Of a stretch of DNA of 64,000 nt, positions 52,708 through 59,547 are shown in pieces. Every line of letters begins with the position of its first letter. The first letter of the stretch is position 1. The notes beneath the pieces were generated by a model. That model had not been told where the DNA came from, did no database searches, and saw only the letters and a program-made list of their open reading frames with translations. The position numbers were made by a program, and so were the translations under genes. Origin of the DNA: Variovorax beijingensis. Its GTDB lineage: Bacteria; Pseudomonadota; Gammaproteobacteria; Burkholderiales; Burkholderiaceae_C. The DNA is taken from positions 62,001 through 126,000 of the forward strand of contig NZ_RXFQ01000018.1 in assembly GCF_003951285.1 (NCBI RefSeq). The letters run 5' to 3'.

Positions 52708-53574
52708 TCATGCGCGCGCGGCAGGTGCCTGGGGACGCCTGATGAAGTCGAGCATCAGCGCGGCGGCCTCGGCCGCATGGGTTTCGAGCAGCAGGTGGCC
52801 TGCGTCCAGGACATGGGCTTCCATCCTGGGCAGCGCACGCATCCAGGACAGGACCTCGGCAAGGTCGAAATAGGTATCGTGCCTTCCCCACACCATGAGG
52901 GCAGGGGGCTGCCAGCGCTCGAGGTACTTGGCGATGGCGCCAAAGCGGGCGGCATAGTTCCCATAGTCCGCGATCAGCGCCCGCTGAGTGTCCATATGGC
53001 CCGGCAGGTTCATCACCCGCCAATCCTCTTTCCAGTGTTCAGCAGGGATGCGCCTGGCCACTTCCGGTGGGACGCCGGCGATGTAAGTGTCGCGGGTGCC
53101 GTCAAGGGTCAGGTGCGCGGTAGCCGCCCCCTGGTTTTCTGAGGTGGGCTGCGACCAGTAGGCCTGCGTTGCGGCCCATCCCGGTCCCCACCCCGTTCGA
53201 TGCGCGTTGGCGTTCTGCACGATGAGGCCCAGGACTTTCTCTGGCGCCTGCATCGCGATCTGCAGGCCCACGGGCGCTCCCCAATCATGCAGATAGATAA
53301 AACGCGGCCCGATCTTGAACGAGTCCAGCAGTTCGGAGATCGCCTGGCCGATGGCGGGAAACGAGGGGGCCGGCAGCGGGTCGGACTCGCCGTGGCCGGG
53401 CAGATCCGGAGCGATCACGAAAGCGGCCTGAGACAGCGCGGGCATGACCGCCCGAAACAGGCGGGCCGAGTTCGGGGTTCCGTGCAGCAGCAGCAGGGCG
53501 GGCCTGGACGCCTCGCCCGCGGTGGTGAACGACAACTCGGTGCCGCCGGACAGACGAAGTCGTTCTGTTTTCAT
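52708..53574 (-). CDS. Alpha/beta-hydrolase, haloalkane dehalogenase/epoxide hydrolase-like
   Basis: 288 aa. Oxyanion HG motif ALLLLHGTPNSARLF, nucleophile Asp in FIYLHDWGAPVGLQIA (the HDWG elbow of haloalkane dehalogenases), acid in MVWGRHDTYFDLAEV and catalytic His in VLDAGHLLLETHA. ATG 53574 begins the family N-terminus; in-frame codons upstream look untranslated. It precedes the TetR gene on the same strand (117-bp gap containing the operators), so TetR may not control it directly. Confidence 0.85.
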   Translation of the reverse strand: MKTERLRLSGGTELSFTTAGEASRPALLLLHGTPNSARLFRAVMPALSQAAFVIAPDLPGHGESDPLPAPSFPAIGQAISELLDSFKIGPRFIYLHDWGAPVGLQIAMQAPEKVLGLIVQNANAHRTGWGPGWAATQAYWSQPTSENQGAATAHLTLDGTRDTYIAGVPPEVARRIPAEHWKEDWRVMNLPGHMDTQRALIADYGNYAARFGAIAKYLERWQPPALMVWGRHDTYFDLAEVLSWMRALPRMEAHVLDAGHLLLETHAAEAAALMLDFIRRPQAPAARA

Positions 53575-53902
53575 GCCATCGCCCGCCCTGCTCGGGAGGA
53601 GCTTTCGTTCCAAGGTGCATGACTTCTTGGGTCCCATGCCTGAATCCTGGCGTGAAGAAATCCGGGCCATGTCAGCGCAGGTCGCTACCGTGTGTCCCCG
53701 GATTGCCGAGGCGCGGAATCCCTCCGGCACCGGTTCGAGAACGGCAGGCATGCCTTGACCTTGATGTCCACTTCGGGCTGCGTTCCTGCAGTCACAAAAA
53801 CGGCCAAAGCCGTACCAGCCAATCGACGCCTTCATCGGGCAGGTCGACCCGTTCGGCTATAACATCGATTTCCGAAGTGCCGTCCAGGCGAAGGAGTTCT
53901 TG
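53575..53902. other. Divergent intergenic region; nothing else assigned
   Basis: About 328 bp between the hydrolase and the secreted protein genes. Apart from the strong AAGGAG ribosome site before ATG 53903 no gene, clear promoter or repeat was recognised. Confidence 0.35.
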
Positions 53903-54352
53903 ATGAGTTTGGATTTCCCTTTCGGCCGCATGGCACTCGCCTTCTGCGCCAGTTCGCTCTTCGCCGTGACTTCCGTGCTCGCCGGTGAGGTCGCCAGCCA
54001 GGCGGCCAACGAGAGTCTCGTCATCCAAAAATTGGCTGCTCGCACCGGACCGGAGAGCGTTGTCGTGGAGAGCGCAGGGCCCTATGGCGTCGACACGGAA
54101 AGCGTCAGGCGCCATCTTGCCAATACCTTGGCAGCGGATTCGGCGCTGACGCCTCTGCCGCGCAACAACGAGCGGTACAGCTTCGATGGGAAGCTTCGCA
54201 CCTATGTCGTGCCGGTGCGTCCGGCCATCGACAACCCCATCAACAGCTATTCGCCCTACGACAGCAGTTCGTTCCGCCGAGACGCCGTGGCCGCGGATGC
54301 GTCGAATCTCGGCTTGCTTCAGGCGGTGTTCAAGCGCCTCGCTGCGGATTGA
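53903..54352 (+). CDS. Hypothetical secreted protein
   Basis: 149 aa. Signal peptide about 1-26 (MALAFCASSLFAVTSVLAGE), mature chain acidic-neutral with a Ser/Tyr-rich patch (NSYSPYDSSSFRRDAV). ATG 53903 has AAGGAG at ideal distance. No domain recognised; a periplasmic or secreted role is inferred from the signal only. Confidence 0.7.
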   Translation: MSLDFPFGRMALAFCASSLFAVTSVLAGEVASQAANESLVIQKLAARTGPESVVVESAGPYGVDTESVRRHLANTLAADSALTPLPRNNERYSFDGKLRTYVVPVRPAIDNPINSYSPYDSSSFRRDAVAADASNLGLLQAVFKRLAAD

Positions 54353-54781
54353 ACGAAGCGCCGGCAACGGCGCATCACCCACCCCGCGCCGCGGCGAGAA
54401 GCCGCGAGTCGGAGGTATCAATCGCGCCAGCTACGTGGAGCACTGGCTCAACGGTTCGTGGAGCCGCCGACCAGGGCCCGGAGGGGATCGAATATTCGGC
54501 TAGAGACCGCATGGGCGCTCGCTTCTGGCGGTTCTGATGGCATTGGTACCTACAAAAATACCGACAAAATCTGAGGCCTGTCGTCATGTCGCACGTTTGC
54601 CACGCGCAACCGCTGGTCCAGGAATTGTGCGAGGGAATCGCGAGTCCTCGTTCCGATCATGTCTGGTTTCTCGGACGGCTCGGCATGGGCCGGGAACAGT
54701 CAACAGCGCCATGATAACGCCAGTTTGCACGATAACAGTTAATATGTTATCGTGCGGAACTAATGTTATTCAGGATGAGCC
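54353..54781. other. Intergenic region ahead of AbiE-like pair
   Basis: About 429 bp without a credible gene. It becomes AT-rich near its right end, where a perfect 10-bp inverted repeat (54727-54755) covers the likely promoter of the AbiE-like genes. Confidence 0.45.
54727..54755. promoter_or_regulatory. Perfect 10-bp inverted repeat, AbiE-like operator/promoter
   Basis: GCACGATAAC-N9-GTTATCGTGC, with an AT-rich spacer (AGTTAATAT) that could hold part of the -10. It ends 26 bp before the AbiEi-like start. AbiEi proteins are known to autorepress through inverted repeats, which fits. Confidence 0.65.
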
Positions 54782-55774
54782 TTGCCAACCCTCGCGACCG
54801 CCGTTCTGCGCTACCTCCATGAGGTCCTGGGCATTGAAGCGCCAGCCGTGAAGCCGTGGGCGCGTGCAAACGAACTGCCGTACTTCCTTCGCGATGCCTT
54901 CCAGTTCAGCGAGCTCGAACTGCTGGGGCAGCCCATTGTCCTGGCGATAGGGCGCGCGGAGGCCAAGCAGTCCCTCAGCGAAGTCCGGACCTGGCTGGAC
55001 AAGGTTCAGGCCCTGGCCGGTCAGCCGGCGGTCTACGTCACCGATGCACTGGCCTCCTACGACCGTCGACGCTTGATCGAGCAAAAAGTCCCCTTCATCG
55101 TGCCGGGCAACCAACTCTATCTGCCGGACCTGGGTCTGGACCTGCGCGAGTATTTTCGGCGGCGCGCGCCGGCCACGGAAGCGCTGAGCCCTTCCGCGCA
55201 AGCCATGCTGATCACCGCCTTGCTGCGCCAGCCGTGGCAATCCGATTGGCAGCCCTCCAAGGTCGCAGTCGCCTTGGGCTACACGCCCATGACACTGTCA
55301 CGCGCGGTCAAGGAACTGACTGCGGCCGGGCTGGCTACGGCATACACAATCGGCCGCTCGCGCTGGCTGCGAATGGAACTCCCGCCGGCGCAGGTCTGGG
55401 AGCGTGCGAAGCCCGCACTGCGGACGCCGGTCAGGCGTACGGTCTGGGTGGCCGCCCATGGCATCGTTGCACACCGGCCCAGCCGCCTCGCGGGTCTGAG
55501 CGCGCTCGCGCGCTATTCCATGCTGGCCGAGCCGAAATGGCCGGTGTTTGCGTTGACCGCCGCTGACTGGAAGGCTGCGACGGATGCCGGCGTTCGCGAG
55601 TTGCCTGAACCTGAAGCGGGCGCCCAAGAATGGCAGCTGTGGAATTACAGCCCGGCGTTGGTGCCAGACGCCAACACGGTGGACCCGCTCTCGCTGACGC
55701 TCAGCCTGCAGGAGAACGCCGACGACCGAATCCAGCTCGCACTGGATGAACTGAAAGGACAACTTCCATGGTGA
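54782..55774 (+). CDS. AbiEi-like antitoxin/transcriptional regulator
   Basis: 330 aa. The central winged helix is clear (QPSKVAVALGYTPMTLSRAVKELTAAGLATAYTIGRSRWLRM, about 160-205), followed by the C-terminal helical domain (LAGLSALARYSMLAEPKWPVFAL, then VDPLSLTLSL) as in type IV antitoxins. It carries a long N-terminal domain of about 150 residues (YVTDALASYDRRRLIEQKVPFIVPGNQLYLP). The TTG start at 54782 follows AGGATGAGCC. Its stop overlaps the nucleotidyltransferase start by 7 bp, so the two proteins are made together. Confidence 0.78.
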   Translation: MPTLATAVLRYLHEVLGIEAPAVKPWARANELPYFLRDAFQFSELELLGQPIVLAIGRAEAKQSLSEVRTWLDKVQALAGQPAVYVTDALASYDRRRLIEQKVPFIVPGNQLYLPDLGLDLREYFRRRAPATEALSPSAQAMLITALLRQPWQSDWQPSKVAVALGYTPMTLSRAVKELTAAGLATAYTIGRSRWLRMELPPAQVWERAKPALRTPVRRTVWVAAHGIVAHRPSRLAGLSALARYSMLAEPKWPVFALTAADWKAATDAGVRELPEPEAGAQEWQLWNYSPALVPDANTVDPLSLTLSLQENADDRIQLALDELKGQLPW

Positions 55775-56553
55775 GAGGCTTGGACATTTTCCAGGAGCGG
55801 TTTGCGGCATACGTCGACCAGTACGTCCTGATTGGCGGCACGGCCGCGACCTTGACGATGGAGGAGGCCGGGCTGGAATTCCGAGCCACCAAAGACCTGG
55901 ACATCGTCCTGCATGTGGAGGCGCTGACCCCGGCATTTGGCGAGGCCTTCTGGAAATTCGTCGAGGACGGCGGCTATGAAATCCGCCAGGCCAGCGACAC
56001 CGGAAAACCAATCTTCTATCGGTTCCAGAAGCCCGCTGATGCTCGCTACCCGGCGATGGTCGAGCTGTTCGCGAGAGCCCCCGACGGATTGCAACCGGCT
56101 GATGGCAGTCAGCTGACACCCATACCACTCGACGAAGCCGTCTCCAGCTTGTCTGCCATCTTGCTGGACGAGGTCTACTACGCATTCATCATGGCTGGGC
56201 GCCGCGAAGTCGATGGCCTGCCCTGGGTCGGCGAAGACCGCCTGATCCCGCTCAAGGCCGTCGCGTGGCTGGAACTCACGGCGCGAAAAGAGCAGGGCGC
56301 CAAGGTGGACGCCAAGGACGTGCGCAAGCACCTCAACGATGTTCTGCGCCTTTCACAACTGCTCGCGCCCGCCACACGCATCGCGGTCGATGAAAAGATC
56401 AGCGCCGACATGACGCAGTTCCTTGTTGCCGTTGCTGCGGACACGTCCATCGACCCGAAAACGCTGCAGCTCGGCAACGTCGCCGTCGCCGAATTGGTAG
56501 CCCGTATAGCCCAAGCATACGAAATTGAACTGCCTGCGCAGGCGGCGGGATGA
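55768..56553 (+). CDS. AbiEii-like nucleotidyltransferase toxin
   Basis: 261 aa. Nucleotidyltransferase core: YVLIGGTAATLTMEEAG then RATKDLDIVL, the GG-x-A and DxD motifs of the MNT/AbiEii family, followed by a helical half (LLDEVYYAFI, LIPLKAVAWLELTARKEQG, DVRKHLNDVLRLSQLL), which parallels the KDxxDL region of AbiEii toxins. In characterised systems the toxin blocks growth by modifying tRNA or GTP-binding targets and aborts phage infection. Target here unknown. Confidence 0.8.
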   Translation: MVRGLDIFQERFAAYVDQYVLIGGTAATLTMEEAGLEFRATKDLDIVLHVEALTPAFGEAFWKFVEDGGYEIRQASDTGKPIFYRFQKPADARYPAMVELFARAPDGLQPADGSQLTPIPLDEAVSSLSAILLDEVYYAFIMAGRREVDGLPWVGEDRLIPLKAVAWLELTARKEQGAKVDAKDVRKHLNDVLRLSQLLAPATRIAVDEKISADMTQFLVAVAADTSIDPKTLQLGNVAVAELVARIAQAYEIELPAQAAG

Positions 56554-56628
56554 CGGACGAGAAGTCAAGCGGAGCGGATCGATGGGCAGCCAGTCTGACC
56601 GGAACTCACAAAGAACGGAGGAGGAGAC

Positions 56629-56766
56629 ATGGCATTGTTCAAGGCTTGGTGCGCTGGCACCGAGAACAAAAGCAAGAAGAAGACATTCCGAACGTACTTG
56701 GAAAAAGGTGACGGCCGTGCAGCCGTTCTTACGCAGCTGGGCGAAGCCGTCAGGACGCCAGGCTGA
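56629..56766 (+). CDS. 45-aa hypothetical protein
   Basis: ATG 56629 is preceded by GGAGGAGAC, one of the strongest ribosome sites in the window. The peptide is basic in the middle (ENKSKKKTFRTYLEKGDGR) with an amphipathic end (AAVLTQLGEAVRTPG). No similarity recognised. It lies 75 bp after the AbiEii-like stop and may belong to the same transcript as a third component, or be a leftover. Confidence 0.45.
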   Translation: MALFKAWCAGTENKSKKKTFRTYLEKGDGRAAVLTQLGEAVRTPG

Positions 56767-56856
56767 CCGGATCGCTGACGATGTCGCCTGCCCTCGGATA
56801 CGACCGCGCCTCCGAAATCTGAGGGCACTGCTGCCTTGTCCAATGGATCCCTGATG

Positions 56857-57032
56857 CAGGGCAGGATATGCGATGTAGGCCTACGGCCTTCATCGCTGCC
56901 TCATTCGCACCTGCGGTGCTCAACGGAATCTGAGATCGGGCCGCACGTCTGTGCGGCGCGTTCCCGATTGAGCGCCGAAGGCGCGAATACAGGGCAGGAG
57001 GGAAGTGCTAGCGCTTCACATATCCTGCCCTG
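56857..57032. repeat. Multi-hairpin folded region closed by 14-bp inverted repeat
   Basis: CAGGGCAGGATATG (56857-56870) and CATATCCTGCCCTG (57019-57032) pair perfectly. Between them lie at least five further stems: CGATG...CATCG enclosing AGGCC/GGCCT (56871-56895), GCACC/GGTGC (56907-56919), ATCGGG...CCCGAT enclosing GCCGCAC/GTGCGGC (56935-56967), GCGCC/GGCGC (56972-56984) and GAAGTGC/GCGCTTC (57002-57017). A second copy of CAGGGCAGGA at 56990-56999 can compete for the same 3' arm. Could be a structured RNA, a recombination site or a mobile palindromic element. Confidence 0.6.
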
Positions 57033-57133
57033 TGTGGTGAGTTCATTGGGTGATCCATCGCTCCCACGGACCCATGATCGCAGCCGCCAGCACCGCCCAT
57101 CAGGGCCGCGCTCACCTTCCATTCTTAGCCGCT
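57019..57133. repeat. Degenerate intergenic repeat, copy 1
   Basis: Starts CATATCCTGCC and ends TTCTTAGCCGCT, 103 bp between the two anchors. The interior aligns without gaps to copy 2 at 57898-58012, for example the ATTG-GAT-CATCG-CCCACG block. It sits downstream of the AbiE-like pair and small ORF. Confidence 0.6.
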
Positions 57134-57175
57134 TGCTCCTGTGAAGCCGCTCAGCGGCGCGGCCGGCCAAGGCGC

Positions 57176-57209
57176 GAGTAGATCGCACGCCAGCGAGAGT
57201 AGATCGCAC
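57176..57209. promoter_or_regulatory. Two 13-bp direct repeats upstream of RHH antitoxin
   Basis: GAGTAGATCGCAC occurs at 57176-57188 and again at 57197-57209, start-to-start distance 21 bp (two helical turns). The second ends 20 bp before the antitoxin ATG. Ribbon-helix-helix antitoxins often bind tandem sites, so this is a likely operator. Confidence 0.55.
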
Positions 57210-57229
57210 ATGCTGGTAGAGTATTACTC

Positions 57230-57517
57230 ATGAATACCGCCATCAGCCCGACGCCCGTCAAGCTCGATCCTGAACTCAAGGTGCGCCTGAAGCGCCTGGC
57301 GACGGCGCGCCACCGGGCGCCTCACTGGCTGATGCGTGAGGCCATTGCCCAGTACGTTGATCGTGAAGAAAAGCGCCAGTCCCTGCACCAGGACGCCGTG
57401 GCGGCGTGGGAGGAGTTCGAGGAAACGGGCCTGCACGTCTCGGGCAACGAGGTGATGGCTTGGCTGGAGACCTGGGGCACTGACAACGAGCTGCCAGCGC
57501 CTGCATGCCACAAGTGA
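57230..57517 (+). CDS. Ribbon-helix-helix (CopG/RHH) antitoxin
   Basis: 95 aa. N-terminal RHH fold: beta-strand ISPTPVKLDPELKVRLKRLATARHRAPHWLMREAIAQYVDREEKR, then a Trp-rich acidic tail (WEEFEETGLHVSGNEVMAWLETW) of the type that wraps a ParE toxin. Overlaps the toxin gene by 13 bp. Tandem direct repeats upstream suggest autoregulation. Confidence 0.88.
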   Translation: MNTAISPTPVKLDPELKVRLKRLATARHRAPHWLMREAIAQYVDREEKRQSLHQDAVAAWEEFEETGLHVSGNEVMAWLETWGTDNELPAPACHK

Positions 57518-57828
57518 GGTTCGCGCCGGCGGCGCTGCGCGATCTGCAGCGGCCGCGTGAGTTCTTGCGCCCGAAGAACCCGGCGGCCGCCCAACGTGCT
57601 GCTGAGACGATCATCAAGGCCGTTCAGGTCCTGCGTCAGCAGCCGATGGTGGGGCGGCCGGTGGAAGATCTGCCACCTGAATACCGCGAGTGGGTGATCG
57701 ACTTCGGCGCCAGCGGCTACGTGGCGTTGTATCGTTACGCGGGCGAGGGCGATGAGGTCACGGTGCTGGCCCTGCGCCATCAGCGTGAGGTTGGCTACGA
57801 GCCGGGGTCAACCGCCCCAGGCAGCTGA
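57505..57828 (+). CDS. ParE-family toxin
   Basis: 107 aa. VRFAPAALRDLQRPREFLRPKNPAAAQRAAETIIKAVQVLRQQPMVGRPVEDLPPEYREWVIDFGASGYVALYRY and the final strand VTVLALRHQREVGY give the complete RelE/ParE pattern with the P-x-x-GRP and H-x-R elements. ParE toxins poison gyrase. The start lies 13 bp within the antitoxin gene. Forms a standard RHH-ParE pair. Confidence 0.9.
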   Translation: MPQVRFAPAALRDLQRPREFLRPKNPAAAQRAAETIIKAVQVLRQQPMVGRPVEDLPPEYREWVIDFGASGYVALYRYAGEGDEVTVLALRHQREVGYEPGSTAPGS

Positions 57829-58143
57829 GAAGAAACCAGGGCCTGCCATCGCCCTGGGGATCAGGCCTCCTCAAGGCCTGCCCGTACAGGCACAACTCAT
57901 ATCCTGCCTGGTGCGATAGCCCTATTGAGCGATTGCATCGAGCCCACGCCGGCGTGATTGCGACCGCTCCGGGGTCCATCGAACCTGTACTCGCCTTCAC
58001 TTCTTAGCCGCTGACGTCCCCAAAAGCGCTACCGCGTGCGCGCGGGGCGCCAATTGCCTGCGCGCTGGCGTCGACCAACACCCGCCAACCCGCATGGGTG
58101 CTGGCGCGCGGGGCGACATGGCTACGACGGTGCATCGGACCAA
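57829..58143. other. Intergenic, hairpin-rich; contains repeat copy 2
   Basis: About 315 bp. Hairpins CAGGCCT-N5-AGGCCTG (57862-57880) and GCCTG-N6-CAGGC (57876-57891) precede repeat copy 2 (57898-58012). No gene seen. Confidence 0.45.
57898..58012. repeat. Degenerate intergenic repeat, copy 2
   Basis: Same anchors (CATATCCTGCC, TTCTTAGCCGCT) at exactly the same 103-bp distance as copy 1, with recognisable identity throughout. It follows the RHH/ParE pair, as copy 1 follows the AbiE-like pair. The 14-bp 5' partner arm present at copy 1 is not intact here. Confidence 0.6.
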
Positions 58144-59016
58144 ATGCATTTGGCAATGCGTTGGGGGGACTCGATCGCGGGGGCGAACGGGCAGAGCTCA
58201 GGCCGCAGCATGGGCAGCGGAGAAAACGAGCTCGACGCGCTCTTCAGGCAGAACAACAACTGGGCGGGGGTATCGGCCATGCCGAGCAACCAGGAGCCGG
58301 ACTTCTGCTGGATCACGGCGGGCAACGCTTCTGCCAATCCGTATGCGAATCTGTCGATGGCGGGTGGGGTGCAGTTGGCCGCCGGGCCGGGCTACAGCGG
58401 CGGTGTGGACTCGAACAGGTTGAGCCTTGACATGCTCAATCCGAACGACCAAGTTCCGGCTGGAGGCTCGTTGCGCGGGATGACGAACGAGGAGTTGCTG
58501 GCACGGGGCAATGCGTTGCTTGCAAGCGGAAATTCCTCGATGCCGCTTGGTGGCCCTGTGGTCGACACAGGGATCACTCTCCGTGAGATCACAGTCAATG
58601 CTTCGGCCGAGGACGACGGTTCATACGACGTCAGCGAGGCGGCACGGCTGTCCAACTACCCGGCGCCGAACGGCGCCTATGCCGGCACCATCACCAATCT
58701 GCCGCCTACCTTCTGGGAGCGCACATGGCTGTCGCCCGAGGTGCAGCATGTGATGGGCAACAGCATCACAGGCAGGGCGGTCGGTGGTTTGATGAGCTTC
58801 GTGGGCTCCGGCGTCGCAGGTTTGCGCTCAGATGGCTACAACTTTGCGACCGGCAAGCACCTCAACCCGGTGCAGCAGCGCGATGCGCGTATCGACACCT
58901 TCATCAACGTGGCAACCCTGGCGAGCCTTGCAATACGCGCCCGTGCGAACGCTGCACGCGCTCAACCCGTCGGCCGCGCGCTGCGCCGCCCAGCCATTGA
59001 CCGCCTTCTGGCATGA
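58144..59016 (+). pseudogene. Hypothetical ORF truncated by IS4 remnant
   Basis: Up to about 58917 the frame looks coding, with Gly/Asn/Ser-rich sequence (SSGRSMGSGENELDALF, SANPYANLSMAGGVQ) and a Gly-rich hydrophobic stretch (GRAVGGLMSFVGSGVAGL) of the kind found ahead of toxin domains in large secreted effectors. From 58918 the frame reads antisense through a transposase fragment to a chance stop at 59016. The true C-terminus is lost; the start is uncertain (ATG 58144 or 58156). Confidence 0.5.
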
Positions 59017-59229
59017 GCCATCGGCCTCCGGCGTCTGGCGCATGAACATCGACAGCGTCACCGTCGGCGGATACAGCCGCTCGCGATGCTCGGGCAGCAG
59101 CGCTTCGGTCGTCTCGAGCAGCTGCGGGCTCGTCAGGATGTTGAAGAACTCCACCGCCTCGGTCGTGCGTGCCCGCCGTTGAATGCCTCTGCGGCGTTGA
59201 TGCAAATCGCTTCGGGCTTTTCGATCCAT
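58918..59229 (-). mobile_element. IS4-family transposase N-terminal remnant
   Basis: Minus-strand sequence FFNILTSPQLLETTEALLPEHRERLYPP, LSMFMRQTPEADGSCQKAVNGWAAQRAADGL and CSVRTGAYCKARQ is the IS4 transposase N-terminal domain. It stops abruptly at 58918 where the hypothetical ORF begins, so the catalytic domain is gone. Insertion or rearrangement here truncated the neighbouring ORF. Confidence 0.7.
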
Positions 59230-59547
59230 GCTGGCTGGCCTTTGGTGAGATGGTTTGGATGCTTCGTAACCAACCATCCTATCGATCCAGGGTCAGCCAC
59301 CCTCCCTTTGCAATCAAGCACTTACGCCTCGCCGAAGGCTCAGCGGCTCAAAGTAAGTGCCATTCGGTTTCAGGATGGTTCTGAGCTACTTGAAACTGGA
59401 AACTGGCCTGCCCGGACGTACGCACGACGGCAGGATCTGCTGCCAGCGGCGCGCACAACCGCAGCCTGCTTTGTGCAAGCCCCTCATTGCAGCACCGGCG
59501 CGAGGGGCACGCAGCCTAAACTTTTGGGCATCCAAAGGACCGACGCC
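59230..59547. other. Intergenic region after IS4 remnant
   Basis: About 318 bp. GCACTTAC (59318-59325) and GTAAGTGC (59353-59360) form an 8-bp inverted repeat, possibly the old terminus of the decayed IS. No gene seen; the AAAGGA ribosome site of the aldehyde dehydrogenase gene lies at its right end. Confidence 0.4.

Noticed and set aside
57019..58012. Integron attC sites
   Set aside because: No RYYYAAC/GTTRRRY core pair could be placed at the repeat ends and no integrase is in the window; kept only as a cassette-like repeat observation.
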